Program-made: the position numbers and the translations under genes
Assembly: GCA_934098525.1 (NCBI GenBank)
Contig: CAKONZ010000004.1
Span: 62,001-126,000, forward strand
DNA: 64,000 nucleotides
DNA from: an uncultured Bacilli bacterium
GTDB lineage: Bacteria > Bacillota_I > Bacilli_A > RF39 > UBA660
Direction: 5' to 3'
In this document: positions 43,125 to 50,850 of the stretch, one piece after another
Position numbering within the stretch: the stretch's first letter is position 1
How the letters are laid out: each line of letters starts with the position of its first letter
Notes under the pieces: model-generated
Seen by the model: only the letters and a program-made list of their open reading frames with translations
Databases searched by the model: none
Told to the model about the DNA's origin: nothing

Positions 43125-44216
43125 TGATGTGAGACAAAATTTATAAAAATTTAAAAGCAATATGATATAGTTAATTTGTAATTATTGAATATTGTTTTTT
43201 TCTATAATTTTTTGTCTCATTTCTAAAGGTGAAAGCCATTTTAGTGATTGCATTGGAATATTATTTGAACGTTTTAGATAAGACTTCATCTGTAATAATA
43301 AATCATCATATGAGTAAAATCTGAGATAAGAATAAAATTTTTGTTGATCATTTCTGTGACTTCGTTCAACTTTTCCATTGTGTCGAGGAGTTCTTGGCTT
43401 AATAAGTTTATGGTTTATATTTAAATTATTTAACAGATTATCTAGTGGATGAATTTTATCAGTCTTTTTAATATATGTAAATTCTTGTCCATTGTCGGTT
43501 TGAATTATTTCAGGTTTATAGCCGAAGTAAGTAATGGCTCTTTTTACAAAATCTACTGTTAAGTAGGAAGATTGTTCTTTATATGGATATATAAATCTTT
43601 CTCGTGAGGCTTCATCAATAATAGTGTATTGATAAAATTTGTCAGGTAATTTTCCGGTATAACATTTTTTAGGAATGACTTTAACGTCCATTTGCCATTT
43701 GATTCCAATGTTAGTAGGTGTATCATACTTTTTAGGAGTGTATTTTTCGTGATGTTCAGTATTTATAGGGTATTTTAATTTTCTAACAATTCTAAATAAT
43801 GAACAGGCATGTCTAGAATAACCTTTTTCAACTCTTAATTTACCATATAACTCACAAAGAGATATGTTTGGATTTCTTCTTATATAATTTTTAATCCAAT
43901 ATAGTTCTTCATCAGTATGAGCATTAGGATGAGGAGATAATGGCCTATGGGATTTATTTAATAGAGAATCCTTAGAGCCATCAAATTTTTTGTTCCAACG
44001 CATTAGAGAAGCTTTAGAACATTTGTACCTTCTACAAACAAAAGATATAGGGTTCCCATTTCTATAGAGTAAAACAGCATGATATTTAGTATTTAAAGAA
44101 TGAGGATAATGTGATATAGTATTCATAGCGATAAGTCCTTTCTTATTAAAATGTTTGTTGATAATTACATTTTACTAGACTTATCGCATTTTTTATATAT
44201 AAAAGGTCTCACATCA
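43125..44216 (-). mobile_element. IS481-like insertion sequence, complete
   Basis: Terminal inverted repeats TGATGTGAGAC (43125-43135) and GTCTCACATCA (44206-44216), perfect over 11 bases and with TG/CA ends. ATTGTAA flanks both sides (43117-43123 and 44217-44223), a likely 7-bp target duplication. About 1.09 kb with one transposase gene. Confidence 0.85.
43182..44126 (-). CDS. IS481-like DDE transposase
   Basis: 314 residues. N-terminal helix-turn-helix (FVCRRYKCSKASLMRWNKKF), a second HTH-like region (IRRNPNISLCELYGKL), then an rve integrase core with the DDE residues in WQMDVKVI, IIQTDNGQEF and HNGKVERSHR. The length and single-frame layout fit the IS481 group. It appears intact. It sits inside the IS3 remnant. 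Confidence 0.88.
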   Translation of the reverse strand: MNTISHYPHSLNTKYHAVLLYRNGNPISFVCRRYKCSKASLMRWNKKFDGSKDSLLNKSHRPLSPHPNAHTDEELYWIKNYIRRNPNISLCELYGKLRVEKGYSRHACSLFRIVRKLKYPINTEHHEKYTPKKYDTPTNIGIKWQMDVKVIPKKCYTGKLPDKFYQYTIIDEASRERFIYPYKEQSSYLTVDFVKRAITYFGYKPEIIQTDNGQEFTYIKKTDKIHPLDNLLNNLNINHKLIKPRTPRHNGKVERSHRNDQQKFYSYLRFYSYDDLLLQMKSYLKRSNNIPMQSLKWLSPLEMRQKIIEKNNIQ

Positions 44217-44971
44217 ATTGTAACTCTACAATCCATAGCACCATTTTCAGTAGGAGCACCTGGCTTAGAAGTAGAATGCATGATATTATAAAGAGAAAGA
44301 GATTCATTGAATCTTTTTGAGCAGTACACAGAACATTGATCAAAGTGTAGAATCATTTCAAGGTCTGCGTACTTTTTATTTTTCTTTTCAATCAAAATAG
44401 ATTTACCAATGTGATAAGAATTAGGGTCACCTTTTTTCAAAGATAAAAAGAAAGAAACAATTTCATTGTTGAATAAATCCATGTATAAAGTTAATTCATA
44501 GTATTTTTTATTAGCCTAGAAAGCAGTCATATCAGTAACGATAAGCTGAAAAGGTCTAAGTGGATTAAGTTCGGCAAGAATATAATTAGGGAAGTTTTTA
44601 ACCTCTCTTTTAGTTTTTTTACCTTGTCTTTTATAATGCTTAGCGACTGATTTGATATTAAGAAATTTACAAATTTTATGAGCAAAATTATCAGAATAAA
44701 CAGTACCGCGATCTAATTTAATCTTAGCATTAAGCCAGCGATAGCCGTGAGAAGGGTACTTGTCGTGATATTCACTAAATTCGTTGCAAGCAGAAATTCT
44801 ATTTAATTCTTTTTGTGAAGGTGATGAACGTCTTTTTAACCATTTATAAAAACCTGAACGATTAATATTCATAAAAATACATAAAGAGTTAACGGAATAA
44901 AAGGATGAAAGCTCTAATATTACTTCGTATTCTTTTTGGAGAAAGTAATGTAAACCTTTTTTCCGTACCAC
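44217..44971 (-). pseudogene. IS3-family orfB transposase, broken by a TAG and truncated
   Basis: The frame starts near GTG 44971 with the HTH_21 region (KYPSHGYRWLNAKIKL), reaches the first catalytic Asp (VTDMTAF), then meets TAG at 44518-44516. The same frame resumes with ANKKYYELTLYMDLFNNEIVSF and continues to the second Asp (LHFDQCSVYCSKRF) and GAPTENGAMD before it is cut at 44217 by the IS481-like element. A single base change (AAG to TAG) explains the stop. The slippery A6G stretch at its start is typical of IS3 programmed -1 frameshifting. Confidence 0.82.
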
Positions 44972-45264
44972 CTCCTTTCACGGTATAAGCTTTTTTTATT
45001 AATATCTTTCTTCATAATTATGTCTTTAAGTTCATCATTTGATAAATCAACATAATTTAAATTATCAGAATCTTTGATAAATCTAAAATCAGTGACAGTT
45101 TCAATAATAGGATCAAAACAATGATTATCTTTGTTATAAGCAGTAGTTCATTTTTCTAAAGTTTTAATTGGAACTTTGTATTCATTTGCAGTTTTTAAGG
45201 TTGACCAACCATTTAAACAAATGCCATCACAAAGTTTCTTTTTGAGTTCACGAGTGTAATGCAT
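44960..45264 (-). pseudogene. IS3-family orfA, broken by an in-frame TGA
   Basis: Starts at ATG 45264 with MHYTRELKKKLCDGICLNGWS and VPIKTLEK, then TGA (45150-45148), then continues in the same frame TTAYNKDNHCFDP and a helical C-terminus until the A6G slippage site shared with orfB. A Trp codon would fit the TGA position (EKWTTAYNK). AGGAGGT lies upstream of ATG. The element's left end is near 45370 (TGGTAAGC on the minus strand). No other gene lies between 45265 and 45637. Confidence 0.72.
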
Positions 45265-45379
45265 AAAAATATACCTCCTTCATTTGTATACATAACAAAA
45301 TAATTGTATAAATAAAAATATAAATTATCTACTTAACCCTCTCGGTTGTCTACTTTAAGCTTACCACTACAATTTACGT

Positions 45380-46923
45380 CGTTAAATTAATAGATAATGT
45401 CTCAAAAGAGGTATTATCTATTTTTAATTGGTAAAGTAACGTTTTTTAAAATAAAAAAGGATAAAAAACTAGCTTTATTTATAAAAAAGTGGTAAGATAT
45501 AGGCGATTTAAGTTAAATTTACACATGCAAAAAAAAACGAGAAGTTGTAAAATTTTTTTTGGTTAGATGTAACGTCTCGCATTTTGCTAAATTATGTATA
45601 AAATGTATTTTGACTTAATTTAAGTATTTTGTTGAGATTATTTTCTTAATAATCTATAAGATAGATCTATGTCATCATAGTCTATTTTTTTTATTTTAAA
45701 TTTGTTTATGTTATCATTACCTAAAAAAATTAGTGATGCTTCATAAGGAGAATGGTTGTTTAATGATAATCTTGGAGTAGAATTAATATGTGAGGCAATT
45801 AAATAACAATCATCCTGAGTAAGACTAGCAAAAGAAGTTCCTTTAGGTAAAATATATCTGATATATTCATGATTTTTTTCAATAGATCCTTTTTGCCAAG
45901 AACAGTTAGGATCACAATAAAATACTGAACATATTTTTTCTCCAGCGTTCATATCAAATTCAATAGACTCGGGGTCTGAGAATTCAGTACCATTATCAGT
46001 TAAAATAACTTCAAATAACCGTTTAAATTCATCAACTCCAAGAAGTTCTTTTAAATGATCAAATATTTCAGTAACAAACCTAGATTTTTTATATGATAGT
46101 AGATAAATTAACATAAAATTATATTGTCTAAATAAAAGAGTAAGAAAGCACTTACCACCTTTACCACCTTGAGTACCAATAACAGTATCCATTTCAACAA
46201 TAGAAGCATTAGGGTTATATTCTATATAATCTTTAAAATCAGTATAAAACCTGCCAACCTTAATAGAAGTTTCAATTCTATCCCTGTGATAATCATACTC
46301 TTTTTTTACTTTCCATTTAACTTTTCTTTGTAAATCAATATTTCTAACATTTAAAATACCTAGATCAATATATTTATAAAAAGTAGTTTTAGAAAATGGT
46401 AAAAGTTCAGGGTGAGAAATAAAAACTTGATTAACAGAATGATTTTTCTTAATCATTAAAGGAGCGATAACTTCATTGATAGAAGCAATTTGATCTTTAG
46501 TAATATTCAAGTGAGCTCTTTCTGATATTAAAGTTTGTTTATATTCGTTATAAGCAATATGAGAACTATATGAATATTTTTGTTTTTTACAATGATTAAA
46601 TCTGTCACAATTATTACAAACGTAGGGAGGCTTAGATTCAAAACAACAAGGCCTATCAGGACTTGCAGTACCTCGTAAAAACCTATGCTTTAAAACCTCT
46701 TTAGAGATAGAAGTTCTATGCTTACCCAATCTATTTGATATTTGAGTAAAGGAATATCCATGATTAAGATATTCTTCAATAACACACCTTTCTTCAAAAG
46801 ATAAATGTTTGTATTTTTTAGCATTCATAATAAAAATCCTTTCTAAATAAGCCAAAATACAAGGAATTATTATATAACATCCCTTTGAAAGTTAAAAGTT
46901 AAGTTATCGTGTTAATCAAAACG
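45380..46923 (-). mobile_element. IS30-type insertion sequence, apparently complete
   Basis: One transposase gene (minus) plus a 258-base non-coding tail (45380-45637). The left end begins CGTTAAATTAATAGATAA; the right end, read inward on the minus strand, begins CGTTTTGATTAACACGATAA, an imperfect inverted repeat with small gaps. The left limit is supported by three copies starting at the same base; the right limit is less sure. Confidence 0.72.
45638..46828 (-). CDS. IS30-family DDE transposase
   Basis: 396 residues. N-terminal HTH region KKYKHLSFEERCVIEEYLNHGYSFTQISNRLGKHRTSISKE is typical of IS30; a Cys-rich segment follows (PYVCNNCDRFNHCKKQ). The DDE core shows VEMDTVIG, VILTDNGTEF and GSIEKNHEYIRYILPKGTSF. 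AGAAAGGA supports ATG 46828 over an upstream in-frame start at 46855. The gene is intact, so this element may be the active copy that shaped the island. Confidence 0.92.
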   Translation of the reverse strand: MNAKKYKHLSFEERCVIEEYLNHGYSFTQISNRLGKHRTSISKEVLKHRFLRGTASPDRPCCFESKPPYVCNNCDRFNHCKKQKYSYSSHIAYNEYKQTLISERAHLNITKDQIASINEVIAPLMIKKNHSVNQVFISHPELLPFSKTTFYKYIDLGILNVRNIDLQRKVKWKVKKEYDYHRDRIETSIKVGRFYTDFKDYIEYNPNASIVEMDTVIGTQGGKGGKCFLTLLFRQYNFMLIYLLSYKKSRFVTEIFDHLKELLGVDEFKRLFEVILTDNGTEFSDPESIEFDMNAGEKICSVFYCDPNCSWQKGSIEKNHEYIRYILPKGTSFASLTQDDCYLIASHINSTPRLSLNNHSPYEASLIFLGNDNINKFKIKKIDYDDIDLSYRLLRK

Positions 46924-46944
46924 TGACTTTAAATAAATAATTTA

Positions 46945-46962
46945 CTTACTACACAAACTATA
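46945..46962 (+). repeat. 18-bp direct repeat, right of the island
   Basis: CTTACTACACAAACTATA, identical to 39232-39249. It lies 21 bases beyond the inferred right end of the IS30-type element. Confidence 0.85.
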
Positions 46963-47000
46963 GATTTACGTAAAGTAAAAAATAATTGTTAATAAAAAAA

Positions 47001-47029
47001 TTGACCTGGGGGGGGGTTTATATTATAAT
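47001..47029 (+). promoter_or_regulatory. Promoter with a nine-G tract in the spacer (likely phase-variable)
   Basis: TTGACC at 47001-47006, T, nine G at 47008-47016, TTTATAT, then TATAAT at 47024-47029. The spacer is exactly 17 with nine G. Loss or gain of G residues would move the -35 and -10 apart or together. A run of nine G is exceptional in DNA this AT-rich. Confidence 0.75.
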
Positions 47030-47060
47030 GAAATTGTTAAAAAGAAGGAGGAGAAAAGTT

Positions 47061-47762
47061 ATGGAAAATAACAAAAAATTTTTAACCATCATAGTTATAT
47101 TATCAGTACTATTAGTAGGATCATTAGGATATATAACATATGATAAGCTTTCAAACAAAAAAGATAATACAAACGAAGTAAAAAATGATAACAAAGATAA
47201 TAATACAAAAGAATTAACAGTATCAAATGCATACAATTATCATGATTACAAGGAAGCTGAAAATCCTTGTGGCACAATGACAAGTGGTAGTATTGATATT
47301 ATATTACCAAAAATTAATTCAGATAAACCAAATGCTAAAAAATTAAATGAAAAAATACTTAAAGACTTTGATGAATATATAGAAATATCAAAAAAAGAAA
47401 AAACAAATACTTTTGCTAACATATACTATAATTATTTAATCAAAGATAATTACCTTTATATTAATGTAAGAGGAGGAGGTCATACACTTTGTGCTTCAGG
47501 ATCAGTAATAAGATATAATTATTATTATGATATAAAAAATGATAAAATCTTAAAATCAAAAGAAGCATTAACAGCTTTAGGATATACAGAAGAAGACATA
47601 TTTAATTTAAATAAAAATGGCAATAGCTACACACAAGAAGAAATAAAAAAATGGTCAACATTTGAAGACTGTGACCTTAATAATGAAGGTGGATGTGGTT
47701 GTGGAGTAGAAATAACAAATAATAACGAGTTTGAACTATATAATAATTTACAATGTTCATAA
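47061..47762 (+). CDS. Membrane-anchored extracellular protein under a G9 promoter, function unknown
   Basis: 233 residues: a short basic N-terminus, one membrane helix (about 7-27), an Asn/Asp/Lys linker (about 32-52) and an outside domain of about 180 residues. The domain has Cys at NPCGTMTSG, HTLCASG, EDCD, GGCGCG and the C-terminal LQCS, and segments that recall RsiV/PdaC-type (DUF3298-like) domains; this is a weak match. AAGGAGGAG fixes ATG 47061; upstream in-frame ATGs lie at or before the -10. As a surface protein with a switchable promoter it could vary contact with host, phage or competitor. Confidence 0.75.
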   Translation: MENNKKFLTIIVILSVLLVGSLGYITYDKLSNKKDNTNEVKNDNKDNNTKELTVSNAYNYHDYKEAENPCGTMTSGSIDIILPKINSDKPNAKKLNEKILKDFDEYIEISKKEKTNTFANIYYNYLIKDNYLYINVRGGGHTLCASGSVIRYNYYYDIKNDKILKSKEALTALGYTEEDIFNLNKNGNSYTQEEIKKWSTFEDCDLNNEGGCGCGVEITNNNEFELYNNLQCS

Positions 47763-47775
47763 ATAAAAAATAATT

Positions 47776-47807
47776 AAAATCTCATTTTCAAATAAAATGA
47801 GATTTTT
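47776..47807 (+). terminator. Terminator after the G9-promoter gene
   Basis: AAAATCTCATTTT pairs with AAAATGAGATTTT around a short loop, with T residues following. Confidence 0.82.
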
Positions 47808-47813
47808 ATATAC

Positions 47814-47840
47814 AAAAAAATCTCTAGTCAAAACTAGAGC
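47814..47840 (-). terminator. Terminator after the MurE-like gene
   Basis: On the minus strand CTCTAG, a loop and CTAGAG are followed by seven T; the stem starts next to the stop codon. Confidence 0.78.
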
Positions 47841-49213
47841 TATTTACCATACTTTTTACTTTTTTGATAACTTTTAACCACATTATAATCACTATATTTT
47901 TTATATTTATTCTTTACTAACATATAATCATCTTTTCCCTTACCAAGTATTAAAACTATATCATTATCTAAAGCCTCATCTAAAGCCTTTTTAATTGCTT
48001 TTTTCCTGTTTTTTATATAACAATAATTATTACTCTTAATATCCACTACCATATCATTATAAATATCAAAAGGATTTTCATACCTAGGATCATCCATTGT
48101 AAAATATACATAATCAGAATATGCACAAACTAATTGTCCTATTGTACTTCTTTTACTTTTATCCCTACCACCAGCACATCCAACAATAGTAATAATTCTT
48201 CCCCTCTTTCTTTGATAAAATAAATTCAATATTTCATAAGTTGCCTTAATAGTATGAGCATAATCAATTACTACATCAAACTTTTCAAACTTTACTAGAT
48301 TCATTCTTCCATCAATTGGTTTCATTTCATTTATCAAAGGAATAATTTTATAAATATCAATATTCAAAGTATTAAGTAAAGCAATTACAGATACCAAATT
48401 ATATACATTAAAAATACCTAAATAAGGACTTTTAATTTCGTATATTTTATTCTTATATTTTAATTTAAAATTAGTAAAATTATCTATTCTTTTAATATCA
48501 TAAAAATGATAACTAGAATTTTTATTTAAACCATAAGTAATATATTTTCTACAAACCTTTCTAAACTTATTAAAATATCTATCATCTCTATTTAAAATAC
48601 TAATTCCTTTTGTTTGTCTAAATAATTTTAACTTAGAATCTAAATAATTTTTAAAACTTTTATGAACATTTAAATGATCTAATGTAATATTAGTAAATAT
48701 ACTACGATTAAATTCTATATTATGACACCTATTATGTAATAAACCCTCACTTGAAGCCTCCATCACTATAAATTTAATATTATTTTCTTTACAAATATTA
48801 AAATAATTAAACAACTCACATAAATCAGGAGTAGTATTCTTTGTCTTAATTACCTTATTCTTATACTTAAACCCATTAGTGCCGATATAAGCAGTATCGT
48901 AAAAACAATTAAGAAGTTGATAAACCATCTCTGCTACAGTAGTTTTACCATCAGTTCCAGTAATACCAATCAAAACAATATTAGAAAGTGGTTTTTTATA
49001 AAAATCATTATAAATTTGATAATAAGTATCATTAGTATTACCAACCTTAATAGCAGGAACACTCAAACCATATAAATCCTTATCAATTATAACAGCACTA
49101 GCTTTTCTTTTAATAGCGTCATTTATATAATCATGTTTATCGCTAAAAGAATCATGTGTACATATAAACAAATCATTTTTATTTATATTTTTAGAATTAT
49201 TTTTTATAAACAT
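47840..49213 (-). CDS. murE: MurE-like UDP-MurNAc-tripeptide ligase, perhaps sporulation-linked
   Basis: 457 residues, Mur ligase family. ATP site ITGTDGKTT, then NTTPD and MEASSEGLLHNR typical of MurE, FTNITLDHLNVH, the central Mur domain, IDYAHT, and VGCAGGRDKSKR. The residue-selecting motif reads DDPRYENP, differing from DNPR of diaminopimelate-adding enzymes, so the third amino acid cannot be assigned. There is no clear ribosome site; the start follows the stop of the small upstream gene by one base. That gene has a mother-cell-type promoter, so this copy may make precursors for spore cortex, with the vegetative enzyme elsewhere. Confidence 0.85.
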   Translation of the reverse strand: MFIKNNSKNINKNDLFICTHDSFSDKHDYINDAIKRKASAVIIDKDLYGLSVPAIKVGNTNDTYYQIYNDFYKKPLSNIVLIGITGTDGKTTVAEMVYQLLNCFYDTAYIGTNGFKYKNKVIKTKNTTPDLCELFNYFNICKENNIKFIVMEASSEGLLHNRCHNIEFNRSIFTNITLDHLNVHKSFKNYLDSKLKLFRQTKGISILNRDDRYFNKFRKVCRKYITYGLNKNSSYHFYDIKRIDNFTNFKLKYKNKIYEIKSPYLGIFNVYNLVSVIALLNTLNIDIYKIIPLINEMKPIDGRMNLVKFEKFDVVIDYAHTIKATYEILNLFYQRKRGRIITIVGCAGGRDKSKRSTIGQLVCAYSDYVYFTMDDPRYENPFDIYNDMVVDIKSNNYCYIKNRKKAIKKALDEALDNDIVLILGKGKDDYMLVKNKYKKYSDYNVVKSYQKSKKYGK

Positions 49214-49214
49214 A

Positions 49215-49433
49215 TTACATCATATACATACTTGATTGGTATCCATTATAATTATTATTATCATAATTACTAACATTAAGTTTCTTTTCCAAAACCTTAA
49301 CTCTTTTTTCTAAATCATTAATCCTATTTTCTAATTCACTTAATTTTGAATTATTATTAAACATATTATCAGGACACATCATTCCTTGATTCAAGCCTTG
49401 GTATGGCATATTAAATGGCATTTGATTAAACAT
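49215..49433 (-). CDS. Small Met/Asn-rich coiled-coil protein, candidate spore coat protein
   Basis: 72 residues. The N-terminus is MFNQMPFNMPYQGLNQGMM (Met, Asn, Pro, Gln rich), then a coiled coil (LSELENRINDLEKRVKVLEKKL), then an Asn/Tyr-rich end with SSMYMM. Such composition is common in spore coat proteins, but no family is recognised. AAGGGGG fits ATG 49433. A sigma-K-type promoter is upstream and the MurE-like gene follows by one base. Confidence 0.6.
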   Translation of the reverse strand: MFNQMPFNMPYQGLNQGMMCPDNMFNNNSKLSELENRINDLEKRVKVLEKKLNVSNYDNNNYNGYQSSMYMM

Positions 49434-49457
49434 TATAAATCCCCCTTTTTTCAATAT

Positions 49458-49484
49458 TATTATATGCAACTATTTATTTTATGT
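49458..49484 (-). promoter_or_regulatory. Sigma-K-type mother-cell promoter of the coiled-coil protein-murE unit
   Basis: On the minus strand AC (49484-49483), 16 bases, CATATAATA (49466-49458), which fits AC-N16/17-CATANNNTA. A sigma-E reading is also possible, with one mismatch in CATACANT. Confidence 0.5.
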
Positions 49485-49517
49485 CTCTCTTATAGTATAA
49501 TTACTAAAGGTGGTAAA

Positions 49518-50141
49518 ATGAGACAAAGAAATGTAAAAAACAAAAAAGAAATATTAGACGGATCAAAAAACGTTTTAAAAATAAATAACAAAATTAATTG
49601 GAATGAAGAATTTAATAATAAAAATCCTATTCATTTAGAAATAGGTACAGGAAAATGTCAATTTATTATTGAAATGGCCAAAAAATATAAAAACATCAAT
49701 TTTATTGGTATTGAAAGAATAGATAGTGTTTTAGCAATGGGTATTAAAAATATTGAAGAATATATCCCTAATCTAAGACTAATTAACTATGACGCTAACA
49801 AAATAGATGAACTATTTAATAAAGAAATAGAATGCTTATATTTAAACTTTTCAGATCCATGGCCAAAAAAAAGACATGCCAAAAGAAGATTAACATCTTT
49901 AGAATTTCTAAAAAAATATGATAAAATATTTAAAGATACAAAATGTATTATACAAAAAACAGACAATCAAAATCTCTTTGAATCATCAATAATATCATTA
50001 ACAAAATATGGATATTACATAGATGAAATAACATTAGATTTGCATAATTTAGAAAATAATGATAATATAAAAACAGAATATGAAAATAAATTTTCAGAAA
50101 AAGGATGTAAAATATACAGACTAAAAGCAATAAAAAAGTAA
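49518..50141 (+). CDS. trmB: tRNA (guanine-N7)-methyltransferase TrmB
   Basis: 207 residues. Methylates G46 of tRNA with SAM. Signatures: LEIGTGKCQFIIEMAKKY (SAM loop), GIERIDSVLAM, LYLNFSDPWPKKRHAKRRLTSLEFLKKY (the hallmark DPWPKxRHxKRR) and a late IYRLKA. AAGGTGG precedes ATG 49518; a much longer upstream frame beginning with TTG at 49386 overlaps the divergent gene and its promoter and is not used. Confidence 0.96.
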   Translation: MRQRNVKNKKEILDGSKNVLKINNKINWNEEFNNKNPIHLEIGTGKCQFIIEMAKKYKNINFIGIERIDSVLAMGIKNIEEYIPNLRLINYDANKIDELFNKEIECLYLNFSDPWPKKRHAKRRLTSLEFLKKYDKIFKDTKCIIQKTDNQNLFESSIISLTKYGYYIDEITLDLHNLENNDNIKTEYENKFSEKGCKIYRLKAIKK

Positions 50142-50186
50142 AAAAATAATACAATCAACAAATAGTTTGATATAATAGAGGTGGGT

Positions 50187-50840
50187 ATGAAAAAAATAAT
50201 AACCATAATACTTTTATTATTAGTAATAACAGGTTGTGTAAATATGAACAATCTTTCAGCAGATGATGCCATTGACATGGTATTTAATGAAAAAATTGCT
50301 AAAGCAAACACAGCAATGGAAGGCTATAAAATATATTTACCAAAATCAATGACAATTCATAAAGATAAAAAAAGTAACAATGTTATTTATTCTAATAATG
50401 AAAAATATTATTTATATGTTGACTTAATAAGTTACTATAATAAAACAAATAATGAATATGAAGACAATCAAAATACGTCAATATATTCCAAACAACTAGA
50501 TTATAATAAGAAAAAAGGTTATATAACAGTAACAGAAAAAGATCAATCATACTTTGTAGAAGTAGTGTATAACTATGGAAAAATAGAAGTAATAACAAAC
50601 AACTATGAAAAAGCAATAACTAAATCATTAATAATACTTAGAAGTATAAAATTCAATGATAAAGTAATAGAAAGCTTAATAGGTAATAATAAATTAAGTT
50701 ATGATGAAGAAGAATTTAATTTAGAAGGACCAAATGTACAGACTGATAACTTCTTAAAATATGAAGAAAATGATATATATGAAGATGTTGATAATGAATT
50801 ACCAGATGAAGATATTATTGATATAAAAGATAATCAATAG
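50187..50840 (+). CDS. Lipoprotein, function unknown
   Basis: 217 residues with a clean lipoprotein signal (MKKIITII, Leu run, VITGC, Cys at residue 16). The mature part is mixed alpha/beta, and the C-terminus is strongly acidic (about 185-217). GAGGTGGG supports ATG 50187; TATAAT is at 50171-50176. The next gene starts 10 bases after its stop, so it probably begins a four-gene unit (lipoprotein, acidic protein, YtxG-like, YtxH-like). Family not recognised. Confidence 0.72.
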   Translation: MKKIITIILLLLVITGCVNMNNLSADDAIDMVFNEKIAKANTAMEGYKIYLPKSMTIHKDKKSNNVIYSNNEKYYLYVDLISYYNKTNNEYEDNQNTSIYSKQLDYNKKKGYITVTEKDQSYFVEVVYNYGKIEVITNNYEKAITKSLIILRSIKFNDKVIESLIGNNKLSYDEEEFNLEGPNVQTDNFLKYEENDIYEDVDNELPDEDIIDIKDNQ

Positions 50841-50850
50841 AGGTGGAAAA

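Noticed and set aside
39232..46962. The 18-bp repeats as a plain target-site duplication of a composite transposon
   Set aside because: The right copy is offset by 21 bases from the inferred element end and 18 bp is long for IS30; origin left open.
49386..49517. 44-codon N-terminal extension of TrmB
   Set aside because: It overlaps the divergent small gene and its promoter, and the ribosome site lies just before ATG 49518.
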